A DNA stretch of 64,000 nucleotides from a candidate division TM6 bacterium GW2011_GWF2_43_87 (lineage in GTDB: Bacteria; Babelota; Babeliae; Babelales; Babelaceae), in the NCBI GenBank assembly GCA_001000065.1, contig LCGZ01000002.1, positions 62,001 through 126,000 on the forward strand, written 5' to 3'. The position numbers were made by a program, and so were the translations under genes. A model generated the notes under the pieces. It ran no database searches. It saw only the letters and a list, made by a program, of their open reading frames with translations, and had not been told where the DNA came from. This document shows, piece after piece, positions 19,925-29,945 of this stretch. The first letter of the stretch is position 1. Every line of letters begins with the position of its first letter.

Positions 19925-19992
19925 TAAAGCATATAAAAAAACAATTTAGTAATATATTGTAATTAATAAGAATAATATCAAAAGAGATTTTT

Positions 19993-22431
19993 ATGAAAAA
20001 AATAATATTTGTTATCATTGCTCTTGCAAGCATCTTCCCACATCTAGCATCTCCTGTTTCACCCTACGCAGTTAAAGGTTTTGACCGGCTTATACAACCA
20101 AAAATTTTAGAAACCCTTTACCCGCTCTTTTTCCCCAACACTGCGCATGACCTAGGACGCAATCTAAAATTGTACGGCAATAAAAAAAGTGCCTGGACTA
20201 CTCTTGCGAACGGGCTCTTTAAACAAGTTAATGATAATGGCTCATTACAATTAATAGAATTAGGCAAAGGCTCTGTCTGCACTAAAATGAATCTCTTTTA
20301 CCTGGGCGGTTTGTATGCTTTGGTTGTAGGATACAATCCAAACTCAATAGTTCTACTCAAAAAAGCAATCACCATCCTATGCACAAAGACTAATCTTCAA
20401 AAAAATGCAATCTGGAGCCTTTTACACAAGATCGATGACGCCAAAAAACTAGCCTGGTCAGAAGATAGTAAAAAAGGCCCTGCAGCCCTCATCGCCCTCT
20501 ATGCAGGGTTGAGAGCTGAAACAAAAGCAGATCTGCTTTTGTTTTTAAGAGGATTTATCGCCTACTATATATTCCTAGACAAAATCGACACCGTACTTAC
20601 GCCAAAAGGCAAAGATCTCCTATCATCAAACAACAAATCTGCACAAATCTTATTCTTGCAAGAAAAATATATTCCTAAAGACCGAACCGATATTCTAAAT
20701 CAAACCTACCCAAACCCCACCACCTTTGATTATCTATGGTTCTGCAGCTCAACAACCTCTTCAGAACCTATACGTGTACTGTCCATCGCAACCCCCAATC
20801 TGAACCAAATGTCCGTTGGTGATTGCGTCGAACACGGTCTATGTTCCCTAATTTTCACGCTCTTAGAAGATGTATATCCTGGAGAACTCACGGCAGAAAA
20901 CCTTCCGCAATCCCTCCGCTCATCAAGCTCTGTACTTAAATTTATCTCATGGTTTAATAAGACCAGTATCAATGAACAGAAGGCTAGAACTGACTTTTTC
21001 TACCTATTCTCAGACAAAGAAAACAAAGCAGGCAAAGCAGACCTGGAATATCACAACGCCTCACCCTCAAAACATTATGAACTAGAAGCATCAGATAGCA
21101 ATATCCTGAAAGCACTTCGCTTCTTCTTTGGAATTAATGCAAAAAACTTTAAAGAGCTTGGAGAACAACTTTCAATCCCTGAAAAACGCACCATCACTTT
21201 TAACGTAAAACAATGTGAGAAGAAGACCTCCTCCGCTCTTGAGCCCAACCAACAAATTATCATGACTATCAAAGACGAAAATGGCTACCAAACCTGCACA
21301 CTCAACATTGTCACCAATACACACGTGGGAGTTTCTGGTGAAGATTCACAAAATCATAGCCAGAAAGAAGACCGCGAAAAGCAAAAAATCCTCCTTAACA
21401 AAGCTTCTATCAAAATTGAACAATTTCCGTTCTGCAGCACATTCCCTACACAAAGAGCAGACAGCATTGATATTTTTCGTCGACTTGAAGATCTAGAGTT
21501 TAATAATCTTTGCAGAGTGAGCGTAAAAACACCACAGGTCTACGCTTCATTCAAAAATATTTTTAATGAACAAGCCATCAAGCCCTGCATTATAGATCTT
21601 GATGATGACATACCAAAATTACTTATAGAGCATGGAGATAAAGAACCCTTCAGAACGTTTATTAAAACCGTGAATGTAGAAGAATTAGAGCGCATTCTAA
21701 AACAAAATGACTTAGCCTCTGATTTTGCCCGCAAGATCAACCTCTTTAAAGACGATTTGATTCATCGCGTCTCAGCCTCTTTCCTAAAAGCATGCTTAGG
21801 AAATCTATCTCGATTCTATACATTCACAAGCCAACATCCCATTTACAAAACAATTGTTCAGGACCGCGGATTCGCTCTATCCAAAATCCTTATAAAACAG
21901 TCGCATAAAAAGGAAGGAATGGAATTATTCCTAAAGCAGCGACCCACTTTTGCAAAGATCAACTACGCCCAAAGAAAAGACATCATAGGGGCCTATGAAA
22001 CAGTAAAAAAATACTTTCCCTCAAAAGTCTCAGAGCTTGTAGACCAAGATCCCCTTACATCATGCGCACAAATCCCCCAAGTTCTCGAAGCTGTAATATG
22101 CGATGCTCTTGCCGAAAACCATAAAATTAGTCGCAAGCTAAAATCGCTTGAAAATAGTGGATTTTATAGCCTGCTATATGATAAAGCAATTCTTCCGGTT
22201 TTAATTACCTATCTTAATACGCATGTTCCAGAGACACTCTGGTCAAACCAAAAATACATCGACAAGCTTGCCAAAGCCTTGAAGAAACTCAATGTGATAG
22301 ACGAGTCTACGGTTAAAAAAACCATAAGTAAAACAGACCTAGTCAAGCCACTATCCTTCATCACTGAACACTGCACAGAAGAACCTTACGCCACCTTCTT
22401 AAAAAATTCAAAAATCCTCATAAAGAAATAA
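19993..22431 (+). CDS. Exported protein, first of a tandem paralogous pair
   Basis: This 812-residue protein has a signal peptide (MKKIIFVIIALASIFPHLA). The adjacent paralog aligns along its full length, with long near-identical blocks at AVKGFDRLIQP, NTAHDLGRNLKLYG and the RVSVKTPQVYASF region. A conserved Cys/Glu/His segment (GDCVEHGLCSLIFTLL, about residues 276-291) is followed by helices and a YELEASDSNILKALRFFFG block. This resembles, from memory only, an uncharacterised region seen in other Dependentiae-like proteins. Short ankyrin-like fragments (KLLIEHGDKEPFRTFI) are not convincing repeats. Function is unknown; a role outside the cytoplasm is inferred from the signal peptide. Confidence 0.7.
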   Translation: MKKIIFVIIALASIFPHLASPVSPYAVKGFDRLIQPKILETLYPLFFPNTAHDLGRNLKLYGNKKSAWTTLANGLFKQVNDNGSLQLIELGKGSVCTKMNLFYLGGLYALVVGYNPNSIVLLKKAITILCTKTNLQKNAIWSLLHKIDDAKKLAWSEDSKKGPAALIALYAGLRAETKADLLLFLRGFIAYYIFLDKIDTVLTPKGKDLLSSNNKSAQILFLQEKYIPKDRTDILNQTYPNPTTFDYLWFCSSTTSSEPIRVLSIATPNLNQMSVGDCVEHGLCSLIFTLLEDVYPGELTAENLPQSLRSSSSVLKFISWFNKTSINEQKARTDFFYLFSDKENKAGKADLEYHNASPSKHYELEASDSNILKALRFFFGINAKNFKELGEQLSIPEKRTITFNVKQCEKKTSSALEPNQQIIMTIKDENGYQTCTLNIVTNTHVGVSGEDSQNHSQKEDREKQKILLNKASIKIEQFPFCSTFPTQRADSIDIFRRLEDLEFNNLCRVSVKTPQVYASFKNIFNEQAIKPCIIDLDDDIPKLLIEHGDKEPFRTFIKTVNVEELERILKQNDLASDFARKINLFKDDLIHRVSASFLKACLGNLSRFYTFTSQHPIYKTIVQDRGFALSKILIKQSHKKEGMELFLKQRPTFAKINYAQRKDIIGAYETVKKYFPSKVSELVDQDPLTSCAQIPQVLEAVICDALAENHKISRKLKSLENSGFYSLLYDKAILPVLITYLNTHVPETLWSNQKYIDKLAKALKKLNVIDESTVKKTISKTDLVKPLSFITEHCTEEPYATFLKNSKILIKK

Positions 22432-22452
22432 AAATAATTTAAAGGCACTATC

Positions 22453-24945
22453 GTGAAAAATCTCTCTCTTAAAAAATTACTGTTCTTATGCGTTGCTCTA
22501 GCCGGATCTTTAGCTCACCTAACATCCCCCATTTCACCCCACGCAGTTAAAGGTTTTGACCGGCTTATACAACCACCAATTTTAGAAACCCTTTACCCAC
22601 TCTTTTTCCCCAACACGGCGCATGACCTAGGCCGCAATCTAAAATTGTACGGCCATAAAGACAATGCCTGGACCTCTCTTGCGAATGGGCTCTTTAAACA
22701 AGTTAATGATAACGGCTCATTACAATTAATAGAATTAGGCAAAGGCTCTGTCTGTACTAAAATGAATCTCTTTCACCTGGGTGGTTTGTATGCTCTAATT
22801 GTGAGATACAAGTCAAACTCAGCACTCCCGCTCAAAAAAGCGGTCATCACCCTATGCGAGGAGACTAAACTTCAAAAAAAGGCAGTCTGGACCTTTTTGC
22901 ACAAGATCAATGACGCCAAAAAACTAGCCTGGTCAAAAGATAGTCAAAAGGGCCCTGCAGCCCTCATCACTCTCTATGCAGGGTTGAGAGCTGAAACAAA
23001 AGCAGACCTGCTCATGTTTTTAAATGGATTTGCCCACTTTTACATAGACGGACCTGATAAGGTACTTACACCAGAAGGCAGAGAGGTCATCTCAAACAGC
23101 TCAAAAGAGACCTTATTCTTACAGGAAAAATATATTCCTAAAGACCGCACTGACATTCTAAATAAAACCTACCAAAACCCCACCACCTTTGATTATCTAT
23201 GGCTCTTCAACTTAACTTCAGAACCTATACGTGTACTGTCCATCGCAACCCCCAGCGCCCTTAAAGGTCTAAGTGAAAACACGGTCAGCGACTGCGTTGA
23301 ACACGGTCTATGCAAATTCATCTTCACGCTATTGGAAAGCGAAAATCCTGGAGAACTCACAGCAGAACACCTACCCCAACCTCTCCAAAATTCGGATACC
23401 GTACTCAAATTTATCTCATGGTTTAATAACATCTGCATAAACAACCAAAAGGCCCGAACTAACTTTTTCTATCTTTTCTCAGACAAAGAAAACAAAGTAG
23501 GCAAAGCAGATCTAAAATATCACAACGCCTCATCCTCAAAATATTATGAACTAGAAGCATCAGATAGCAATATCTTGAAAGCACTTCGCTTCTTCTTTGG
23601 AATTAATGCAAAAAACTTTGAAGAGCTTGGCACCCAGCTTTCTGTACCCAAAAAACGTACCGTCACTTTTGACTTAAAACAATGTAAGAAAAAAAACACC
23701 TCCGATCTTGAGCCCGATCAACAAATTATCATGACTATCAAAGACGGGAATAACTATCAAACCTGTACGCTCAACATAACCACCAATAAGCACGTAGGAG
23801 TTTCTGGTGAAGACAAAAACTCCGCTACCCTCCTCGATGGAGAAGTTGTAGGAGAATTCCTTCAAAACAAAGCTCTTGGTACAAAGCTAAAAGAATTCCC
23901 CTTCTGCTACAAATTTCCATGTCACCGCCAAGAAACTATAAACATTTTTTCCCAGCTTGACTCTACAGAGTTTAGTAACCTCTGCAGAGTGAGCGTAAAA
24001 ACACCACAGGTCTACGCTTCATTTCAAAATGTTTTTAATGAACAAGCCATCAAGCCCTGCATTATAAATCTTGACAATGATGTGGTATCATTACTTGCAG
24101 AACATGGAGATAAAGAACCTTTAAAAACATTCATCAAAACCATAAACATAGAAGAACTAGAACGTATACTCACAACCCGTCAGCTTGGATTAACCTTTAT
24201 GAACAAGGTTAAACTCTTTGAAAACGACCTTGTCCATAAAGTCTCTGATACGTTCATACTAAATTACCTCGGCTTCAAATTCGACGATAGCCAAAGTGCA
24301 GAACCTTTCTACGAAATTCTAGCAAAAAATCGTGGTTTTCTGCTAGCGGGTGCCATTGCCGGCCAGTTTAACGCCAAGCTAGACGAAAAGAATAAAAAAG
24401 CAGCATTCACTGTATTTACAAAACAGCGCCCTACCTTTTCAAGCACCACTCCTAAAATACAAGAAAACATTACATGGAGCTATCACAAATTTGGGTATTA
24501 CACCGTAAACGACAAGAATGAAAATATCTCACTACACGACCTCTGCGACCAAGAGCCCTTCATATCATTCGCCCAGATACCTGGTATTTTTAAATATGTT
24601 CTGTGCGATGCACTTGCAAAAAAATACGGCGTAGCGCATAACGCATTCGTCAGAGTTGAACCAAATAGCTCTGACACGTGCTACAACACTACCCTACTTC
24701 CAGTTTTAATTTCGTACCTTAACAAACATGTTCCAGAAACACTCTGGTCAAATCAGAATTACATCGACGCGCTTGTCAAAGCATTAGATACTCTCAACCT
24801 CTTTGATGATCTTAAGATAGATACACAAGCCGTTGATATCAAACAAAGAACCGTGCCCGGGCAGTATATTATTGACCACTGGATGGAAGAGCCCTATGCC
24901 ACGTTTTTAAAAAACGTGGGTAAGGTTGGGTTAAAAGCTAGTTAG
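22453..24945 (+). CDS. Exported protein, second of a tandem paralogous pair
   Basis: This 830-residue paralog starts at a GTG (22453), preceded by AAAGG, 21 nt after the upstream stop, so it is probably in the same transcript. The signal segment (KLLFLCVALAGSLAHLT) is followed by the same core as the first copy, including SDCVEHGLC and the YELEASDSNILKALRFFFG block. Divergence is concentrated at about residues 440-470 and in the C-terminal third, where this copy has extra residues. Some DNA blocks are almost identical to the first copy, which suggests recent duplication or gene conversion. Confidence 0.7.
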   Translation: MKNLSLKKLLFLCVALAGSLAHLTSPISPHAVKGFDRLIQPPILETLYPLFFPNTAHDLGRNLKLYGHKDNAWTSLANGLFKQVNDNGSLQLIELGKGSVCTKMNLFHLGGLYALIVRYKSNSALPLKKAVITLCEETKLQKKAVWTFLHKINDAKKLAWSKDSQKGPAALITLYAGLRAETKADLLMFLNGFAHFYIDGPDKVLTPEGREVISNSSKETLFLQEKYIPKDRTDILNKTYQNPTTFDYLWLFNLTSEPIRVLSIATPSALKGLSENTVSDCVEHGLCKFIFTLLESENPGELTAEHLPQPLQNSDTVLKFISWFNNICINNQKARTNFFYLFSDKENKVGKADLKYHNASSSKYYELEASDSNILKALRFFFGINAKNFEELGTQLSVPKKRTVTFDLKQCKKKNTSDLEPDQQIIMTIKDGNNYQTCTLNITTNKHVGVSGEDKNSATLLDGEVVGEFLQNKALGTKLKEFPFCYKFPCHRQETINIFSQLDSTEFSNLCRVSVKTPQVYASFQNVFNEQAIKPCIINLDNDVVSLLAEHGDKEPLKTFIKTINIEELERILTTRQLGLTFMNKVKLFENDLVHKVSDTFILNYLGFKFDDSQSAEPFYEILAKNRGFLLAGAIAGQFNAKLDEKNKKAAFTVFTKQRPTFSSTTPKIQENITWSYHKFGYYTVNDKNENISLHDLCDQEPFISFAQIPGIFKYVLCDALAKKYGVAHNAFVRVEPNSSDTCYNTTLLPVLISYLNKHVPETLWSNQNYIDALVKALDTLNLFDDLKIDTQAVDIKQRTVPGQYIIDHWMEEPYATFLKNVGKVGLKAS

Positions 24946-24984
24946 TAGCAAGAGCCAAAGCTGAAATATGTGCAAGGCCTGGGT

Positions 24985-25003
24985 CAAGGGGCCGTGCCCC
25001 TTG
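24985..25003. terminator. GC-rich hairpin between convergent genes
   Basis: CAAGGGGC (24985-24992) pairs with GCCCCTTG (24996-25003) around a 3-nt loop, between the ends of the exported pair and trmH. No T-run follows on either side, so termination is only likely. Confidence 0.45.
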
Positions 25004-25016
25004 CAGCGCCCTCTCC

Positions 25017-25694
25017 CTACTCCACAAAGAACTCTTTCTCAAGAAACTCTGCGCCACGCACAATAATGCGTAGCCATTCCAGCTTGATATCAAGCCGCTC
25101 ATCTTCAGAAAGCCGCCATGGCAATGACGAAACCCTTAAGCGATTAACAATGTCATAAAAACAGAGTGATACGCAAACCGAAACATTAAAACTTTCAGTA
25201 AAGCCATACATCGGTATGGTAAATGCACCATCTGCATTCTCTTGCGCATACAAAGAAACGCCGCGTTCCTCAGCCCCAAAGACAATTGCCGTCTTCTGAT
25301 TTAGAGGAAGCTCTGACAAAAGACCATCTTTGATATGAGGAGATGCCACCACAATTCGATACCCGTTTGCACGCAACTTAGAAAAACATTCCTCAGTATT
25401 ATTGCGTCCCTCACGCCCATACCGCTTTAGCGTCACCCAATTGGATGCCCCTTTGCTTACACCCGTGTTAACCGCATACCGATTCTGCTGCTCAATTATA
25501 TAGGCATCCTGCACCCCAAAGCACTCGATTGATCTAATCGAAGCACTTACATTGTGCGGTTGGTAAATATCTTCCAACACAGGAACTACATAACGAGTTC
25601 TCTGTTGCAACGCAGAATCAATTTTCTCACGCCGAGAAGGCGTTATGAACTGCGAAAGATGTTCTACCAACTGACGCTTTATTACTATATCCAT
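25017..25694 (-). CDS. trmH: tRNA (guanosine-2'-O-)-methyltransferase, SpoU/TrmH family
   Basis: This 225-residue SPOUT methyltransferase would use S-adenosylmethionine to 2'-O-methylate a guanosine in the tRNA D-loop (Gm18). The N-terminal region RREKIDSALQQRTR, followed by VLEDIYQPHNVSASIRS, is the TrmH-type motif 1 with the catalytic Arg. Motif 2 is IVFGAEERGVS and motif 3 is FTIPMYGFTESFNVSVCVSL. The length matches Escherichia coli TrmH (about 229). An extended -10 promoter sits about 35 nt upstream. TrmH fits better than RlmB because of the short N-terminus and the QRT region, but a different tRNA target is possible. Confidence 0.85.
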   Translation of the reverse strand: MDIVIKRQLVEHLSQFITPSRREKIDSALQQRTRYVVPVLEDIYQPHNVSASIRSIECFGVQDAYIIEQQNRYAVNTGVSKGASNWVTLKRYGREGRNNTEECFSKLRANGYRIVVASPHIKDGLLSELPLNQKTAIVFGAEERGVSLYAQENADGAFTIPMYGFTESFNVSVCVSLCFYDIVNRLRVSSLPWRLSEDERLDIKLEWLRIIVRGAEFLEKEFFVE

Positions 25695-25725
25695 AGCGTT
25701 CTAAAGCCCCTTTTAACGCTGCCCA

Positions 25726-25734
25726 ATTATACCA
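25726..25734 (-). promoter_or_regulatory. Extended -10 promoter for trmH
   Basis: The minus strand reads TGGTATAAT within TTTGTGGTATAAT, about 35 nt upstream of the trmH ATG. No -35 consensus is seen. The same 13-mer occurs upstream of ruvX. Confidence 0.6.
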
Positions 25735-25741
25735 CAAACCA

Positions 25742-26425
25742 CTATACCATAAGGCGCACTTTTTTAAGCGCCAAGGGTAACAATAGTAATAAAAACAGTA
25801 ACAGAAACAGCATAATAAATTTGCCACTCACCAATTCAACAAACGACGATGCATTCTGAATCTCACTACCCGAAAGAACCAAAAGGGTTGTAACTGGTAA
25901 CATTCCAACCAATGTTGTCCAAAAAAAGTTTTTTAACGGCACAATCGTAAGTCCCGCCAGCACATTAACCATCACAAATGGAATAGCTGGAATAAGCCTA
26001 ACCAAAAGTAGAAACCACGTTCCATGCTCTCTAAAAAGCCTATTAAATCTTTCCAATTTTTGCTCATAGGTACACTGCAGATAATTACCAACCAAACGAC
26101 GAGACACCAAAAAAGATAACGTCGCTCCACTCGTAGCCGCAACGGTCACCATGCCAATTGCCACATAAGGACCATAAAAAAATCCCGCAGCCATAGTCAT
26201 AACCGAAGCCATCGGCAATGCAAACACATTATCTATAATGTAAATAAGAATAAACAGGACAATAGACAGCGCATAATGCTGCCTAATAAACTCTTCCAAG
26301 ATCCCGTTCCAGGAGCGAATTAAGTCAAAAAAGAAGAACCCAAACCACCAAGCACAGGATGCAAAAAGTCCAAGAATCCCTAATAATACCACAAGCCGAA
26401 GAAGTGCTGGAGAAATTTTTTTCAT
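25742..26425 (-). CDS. TVP38/TMEM64 (VTT-domain) family membrane protein
   Basis: This protein of about 227 residues starts at MKKISPALL (26425); a longer reading from 26500 has an unlikely N-terminus. It has a first transmembrane segment (LVVLLGILGLFASCAWWFGFF), then a VTT/DedA-like core: FALPMASVMTMAAGFFYG followed by ATSGATLSFLVSRRLVG, and later LVRLIPAIPFVMVNVLAGL. These are signatures of the family, whose members act in lipid scrambling or undecaprenyl-phosphate recycling in the inner membrane. It is upstream of trmH with a 47-nt gap that contains a separate promoter. Confidence 0.85.
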   Translation of the reverse strand: MKKISPALLRLVVLLGILGLFASCAWWFGFFFFDLIRSWNGILEEFIRQHYALSIVLFILIYIIDNVFALPMASVMTMAAGFFYGPYVAIGMVTVAATSGATLSFLVSRRLVGNYLQCTYEQKLERFNRLFREHGTWFLLLVRLIPAIPFVMVNVLAGLTIVPLKNFFWTTLVGMLPVTTLLVLSGSEIQNASSFVELVSGKFIMLFLLLFLLLLLPLALKKVRLMV

Positions 26426-26518
26426 TCTCAACCCCAAACCATTTATTGATGACACGTAAGTAGTATAGTATGAGACAGAACAAAGAACCATATGCGCCAA
26501 AAATGAAGAGAAGGTCTC

Positions 26519-27310
26519 ATGAAAAAAACTCTGCTTTTTATCGTAAGCTTAGCGTTAATGCCCCTATTTCACACCCCTTTTTCACACGCGGCAGGAAAAG
26601 GAAACGAAGGAAACATTAATAACAACTCCAACTCCGTTACCAATCAGATCACGGTCAACACATCGGTTACTACCGAAATTGCAAATGCAGTCATGGTCAC
26701 CATCCAAGAATATGCCGGCCATATAAAACGAGAGGTAACAAAAGCCTGCGCGGTCGGATATCACTTTACAAAGAATCTCTTTGCAAACCATAAATGGAAA
26801 TTCATAGTTCTGGGAACAACCGGTAGTTACGGCTCGCTAGTCGCCTCAAACCTATATATAGCAAAAGAACTTCAACAGCCCCAGCGCTGGTTCTACTGGA
26901 AACACCATCTCTCTCTTGAAGAATTACTAGCCATCCCTCAATCCGAACTTGGTCATGATCTTGTTGCAGAAATACAACGTCGCTACACAAGCCCAACAGC
27001 CCCAACAGACTTCATAACACCCTTTGTTCTCTTTATGAAAGATATCGAGTACGACCAAAAGATGATTACCACCTACCAAAATCTCGGCAACTGCCTTGAA
27101 AAGATCTATCTAACGGATTACACCTGGTATGATAGACCGACAAAAGAACGGTGTGACGAGTGGCTAAAACGAGTTGCTCTCGTAAAATCTATCTTCCTAA
27201 ATTGGATGGCAAACTACAAAATCAATCAGCACGTTAAACAGTGCATCCGGGCTTCACGATTCTTCTTAACCCCATGGGAATGGGCCTTAAGACTGAATAT
27301 TTACCTTTGA
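26519..27310 (+). CDS. Exported protein of unknown family
   Basis: This 263-residue protein starts at the ATG at 26519, after GAGAAGG. A signal peptide (LLFIVSLALMPLFHTPFSHA) is followed by an Asn/Ser-rich stretch (GNINNNSNSVTNQ), a second hydrophobic segment near residues 95-115 and a helical remainder rich in Trp and Tyr (RWFYWKHH, DYTWYDRP). No family was assigned. Its last 24 nt overlap the end of the convergent MCE gene. Confidence 0.6.
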   Translation: MKKTLLFIVSLALMPLFHTPFSHAAGKGNEGNINNNSNSVTNQITVNTSVTTEIANAVMVTIQEYAGHIKREVTKACAVGYHFTKNLFANHKWKFIVLGTTGSYGSLVASNLYIAKELQQPQRWFYWKHHLSLEELLAIPQSELGHDLVAEIQRRYTSPTAPTDFITPFVLFMKDIEYDQKMITTYQNLGNCLEKIYLTDYTWYDRPTKERCDEWLKRVALVKSIFLNWMANYKINQHVKQCIRASRFFLTPWEWALRLNIYL

Positions 27311-28831
27311 TAGATAGTATTTAATATCATCATCCTGGAAGCGCAGACCCATACCAAAGAAGGCGTTCTTGTTATTTCGACTGACAAAATCATCGGCTCC
27401 AAATACCGCATAGAGGCTATTGGCAAAGAAAACCTTGTTTATCCACTTCATATGAATACGATCGTCGTTGATACGGTTTCTACCGCCAAAATCAAACGCC
27501 TCAAGAGACGTAACCCACCGGATGTTATCAGACTGCATTGGAATATCAATATCAAGAGCCACACCAAAGGAACTCTCAAAGAGACCTCCTCTAAAGGCAA
27601 CGCAATCAAACACCTTACCAAATTGAATATCATACAAGGTCTGATCAAACTTACGCTTTTCTGTCTTCTTAATAGGAGCATATTTAAGTTGATGCGCAGG
27701 ATCCAGATTCTCGTCCGCCGGATTAAGAGGACATCCTCTCCCATCAAACCACTGACGATATTTATTGGAACGTGAAACCGTACCGCTGTACGTACCCACA
27801 AGCCCAAGCTGGTAGAAGTAGTCTTCGGTTGGATGAACACGAACGTCAATATATCCTTTCCCATCCTCGCGGCACATGTGATCACCGATCCCATACATGC
27901 CCTCGCCGCGCACATCAAATACAACGCCCAGTTTATCGATCTTGCTAAAGTACTTCTTGACGCCATCGATAGCCACCTTGGCATCGCGCCCCATATCTTC
28001 ATCACTAATCAACTTACCAAGGATACCCTCGCCTTTGTTGATCTTAGTCATCACATCAGATAACGGTCCGGTCGTATCTTCAAACTTGGTCATCAATCGG
28101 CCAAGATCTCTATCTATGGCAGTCGATGCACGATTTATACTATCTCTAAGCTCACGAGTTGTGTTAGGTAGATCCTGCTTGAGGTCACCAATAACAATGC
28201 GTAAGTCACTTACTAAATCTGTGAAGGAGTGCTCATTACGCTCAACAACGCCTTCAAGCGAAGTCACAAACGTTGCTACACGGTCAGAAGCTTTTGTAAA
28301 ATTACCTATCATATCTTCAATGCGAGCCGCACCAGCATCTCCACCAAAGACATTTTTAAATGATTTAGTTACGTCGCTTATATTCTTTGAAATATCCTGC
28401 AGTTCGACCAAAATCTGATCAATAGATACCGGATCTTGGCTTGCACGCATCAAAATCCCACCCGGTTTAATCGTTGGCAGACGAGAGTCTCCAGGATGCA
28501 ACTCCACATACTTGGTTCCCAAAAGACCATCCTGACGAATAACACCGTAGGCATCCGTGTGAAGAACATAACTCTTTAGCACCATTACATCGGCACGCAC
28601 CTGCTGGCCATCGCTAACCAAGTCAACCGCCTCGACCCATCCTACCTTGACTCCTGCTATTTGAACATTTGCCTTGGTGTTTAGACCAGAAATATCATGA
28701 AAAAATACTGAGTATCGATTGTAACGAGCAGTATCAAAACGGAAGACACCTATTTGAAAACTCATATACAAAAAGATGCCGATCGCGACAAGAATAAACA
28801 AACCAACCGAAGTTTCTGTTTTTATACGCAA
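27287..28831 (-). CDS. MCE/MlaD-like lipid-transport protein with C-terminal barrel-like domain
   Basis: This is a 514-residue protein. A single N-terminal transmembrane segment (GLFILVAIGIFLYMSFQIG) is followed by one MCE domain (about residues 35-115, with VQIAGVKVGWVE and YGVIRQDGLLGTKYVEL). A helical coiled stretch lies at about 130-300. The C-terminal 200 residues are rich in beta strands and aromatics (FFGMGLRFQDDDIKYYL). The MCE domain places it in the Mla/Mce class that binds lipids between the membranes. The C-terminal extension is seen in other large MlaD-like proteins and may contact the outer membrane (inference). It is the last gene of the gspFGHIJK cluster, 18 nt after gspK; the ATPase and permease partners are not here. 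Confidence 0.85.
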   Translation of the reverse strand: MRIKTETSVGLFILVAIGIFLYMSFQIGVFRFDTARYNRYSVFFHDISGLNTKANVQIAGVKVGWVEAVDLVSDGQQVRADVMVLKSYVLHTDAYGVIRQDGLLGTKYVELHPGDSRLPTIKPGGILMRASQDPVSIDQILVELQDISKNISDVTKSFKNVFGGDAGAARIEDMIGNFTKASDRVATFVTSLEGVVERNEHSFTDLVSDLRIVIGDLKQDLPNTTRELRDSINRASTAIDRDLGRLMTKFEDTTGPLSDVMTKINKGEGILGKLISDEDMGRDAKVAIDGVKKYFSKIDKLGVVFDVRGEGMYGIGDHMCREDGKGYIDVRVHPTEDYFYQLGLVGTYSGTVSRSNKYRQWFDGRGCPLNPADENLDPAHQLKYAPIKKTEKRKFDQTLYDIQFGKVFDCVAFRGGLFESSFGVALDIDIPMQSDNIRWVTSLEAFDFGGRNRINDDRIHMKWINKVFFANSLYAVFGADDFVSRNNKNAFFGMGLRFQDDDIKYYLSKVNIQS

Positions 28832-28849
28832 CGCTGTCCCTTCGTTTAG

Positions 28850-29941
28850 CTAAATCCAATACCATCTTTTTATAACGTAAAAAACACGGTTATCGTCGCC
28901 TGATTTCATTTGAAGCAGAGCAAAAACTCCCTGACTCCTCTCTCCGGTTTTCCCATAACATACCACAGAAAGATTCTTAGCTCTACCTTGCCCTTCAAAC
29001 ATTCCAGAAACACCTTTATCAAGTGCTGCAAATTTTTTCCCAAAAACGGGAGCAAGTAACGTGTCCCACTCACTGCTCCAGGTTAACTGAGGGTTTGCTG
29101 GTTCAACCTTATCCGCCAGTTTTTTAGCCAATTTTTTTCGCTCGTCTTTACTCGTTGGCCACGGATTTAAACCCAAGGCAACCGTCAACCAATGAGAAAG
29201 ATAGATCGGCTTTACCTTGTCAATATTAGTAACATCTGAAGTTACTGTAAATAGGTCGCTAAGCGCAAAAGCAAGCGGTTCCTCCTTCCCATCCTCAGTT
29301 TTTTCCCCTGTGGGAAGAACAGGAAAGTAGGAAATAGGCACAAATGGGAATGATTCCTTAGAAGGATCGGTAGGATCCAAAAATAGCTCACTCAAATCTT
29401 CTAAGGGCTTTTTACGCTTCTTTAAAACCTTCTCTATCTCTTCAATAAGCGAAAAATCATTAGGAAACTGCTTACGTACTCCCTCTGAAATAATCCCCCA
29501 CGTTTTTTTCTCTTCCGGGGTATTAGGCAACTTAAACACCTTCTTATTTTGGTCATAAAAACGATTTAAATTTATTTTCCCATCTTCAGCACTTATATAA
29601 AAAAACAGAGTCCCATCAATGCCATCTTGCCCGGCTTTAAGAGGAATTTCAGTCCATCGGTTTAGTACAGTAAACAGCCACTCAAGCGACGCCTTTCGCT
29701 CTTTTGATTCCTTGCCAAGATCTAATTTGCTTTTAATAAGCTCAACCCCCGCAAGCGCAAGCTGCTTGTTCCGCTCACGTTCAATCACAAATCCACTCAC
29801 CTGCTGATCCGCAATCACACGCGTCACTAGATAGGTTACCAAAACCACTGCAGCAGAGAGTATGAAAAACGTAAGTACTAAAATAAACCCTGGTTGCCGC
29901 ATATCTGATCGAATACGTTGCATCTCTTGCATCCTTATCAC
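28850..29941 (-). CDS. gspK: Type II secretion minor pseudopilin GspK
   Basis: This 363-residue protein is a tip pseudopilin of type II secretion. A prepilin-peptidase site lies after Gly at about residue 18 (MRQPG, then FILVLTFFILSAA). The mature protein lacks Glu at position +5, as GspK proteins typically do, whereas the four pseudopilins upstream all have it. The long helical and mixed domain after the N-terminal helix fits GspK. It is 4 nt from gspJ in the same operon and precedes the MCE gene. Confidence 0.85.
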   Translation of the reverse strand: MIRMQEMQRIRSDMRQPGFILVLTFFILSAAVVLVTYLVTRVIADQQVSGFVIERERNKQLALAGVELIKSKLDLGKESKERKASLEWLFTVLNRWTEIPLKAGQDGIDGTLFFYISAEDGKINLNRFYDQNKKVFKLPNTPEEKKTWGIISEGVRKQFPNDFSLIEEIEKVLKKRKKPLEDLSELFLDPTDPSKESFPFVPISYFPVLPTGEKTEDGKEEPLAFALSDLFTVTSDVTNIDKVKPIYLSHWLTVALGLNPWPTSKDERKKLAKKLADKVEPANPQLTWSSEWDTLLAPVFGKKFAALDKGVSGMFEGQGRAKNLSVVCYGKTGERSQGVFALLQMKSGDDNRVFYVIKRWYWI

Positions 29942-29945
29942 ACCT

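Noticed and set aside
26446-26469. TTGATG and TATAGT as a promoter for the exported gene at 26519
   Set aside because: The spacer is only 12 nt, too short for a sigma70-type promoter.
27897-28418. 173-codon plus-strand open frame inside the MCE gene
   Set aside because: Lies fully antisense to a well-supported gene, has no ribosome site and a Ser/Leu-rich composition typical of a shadow frame.
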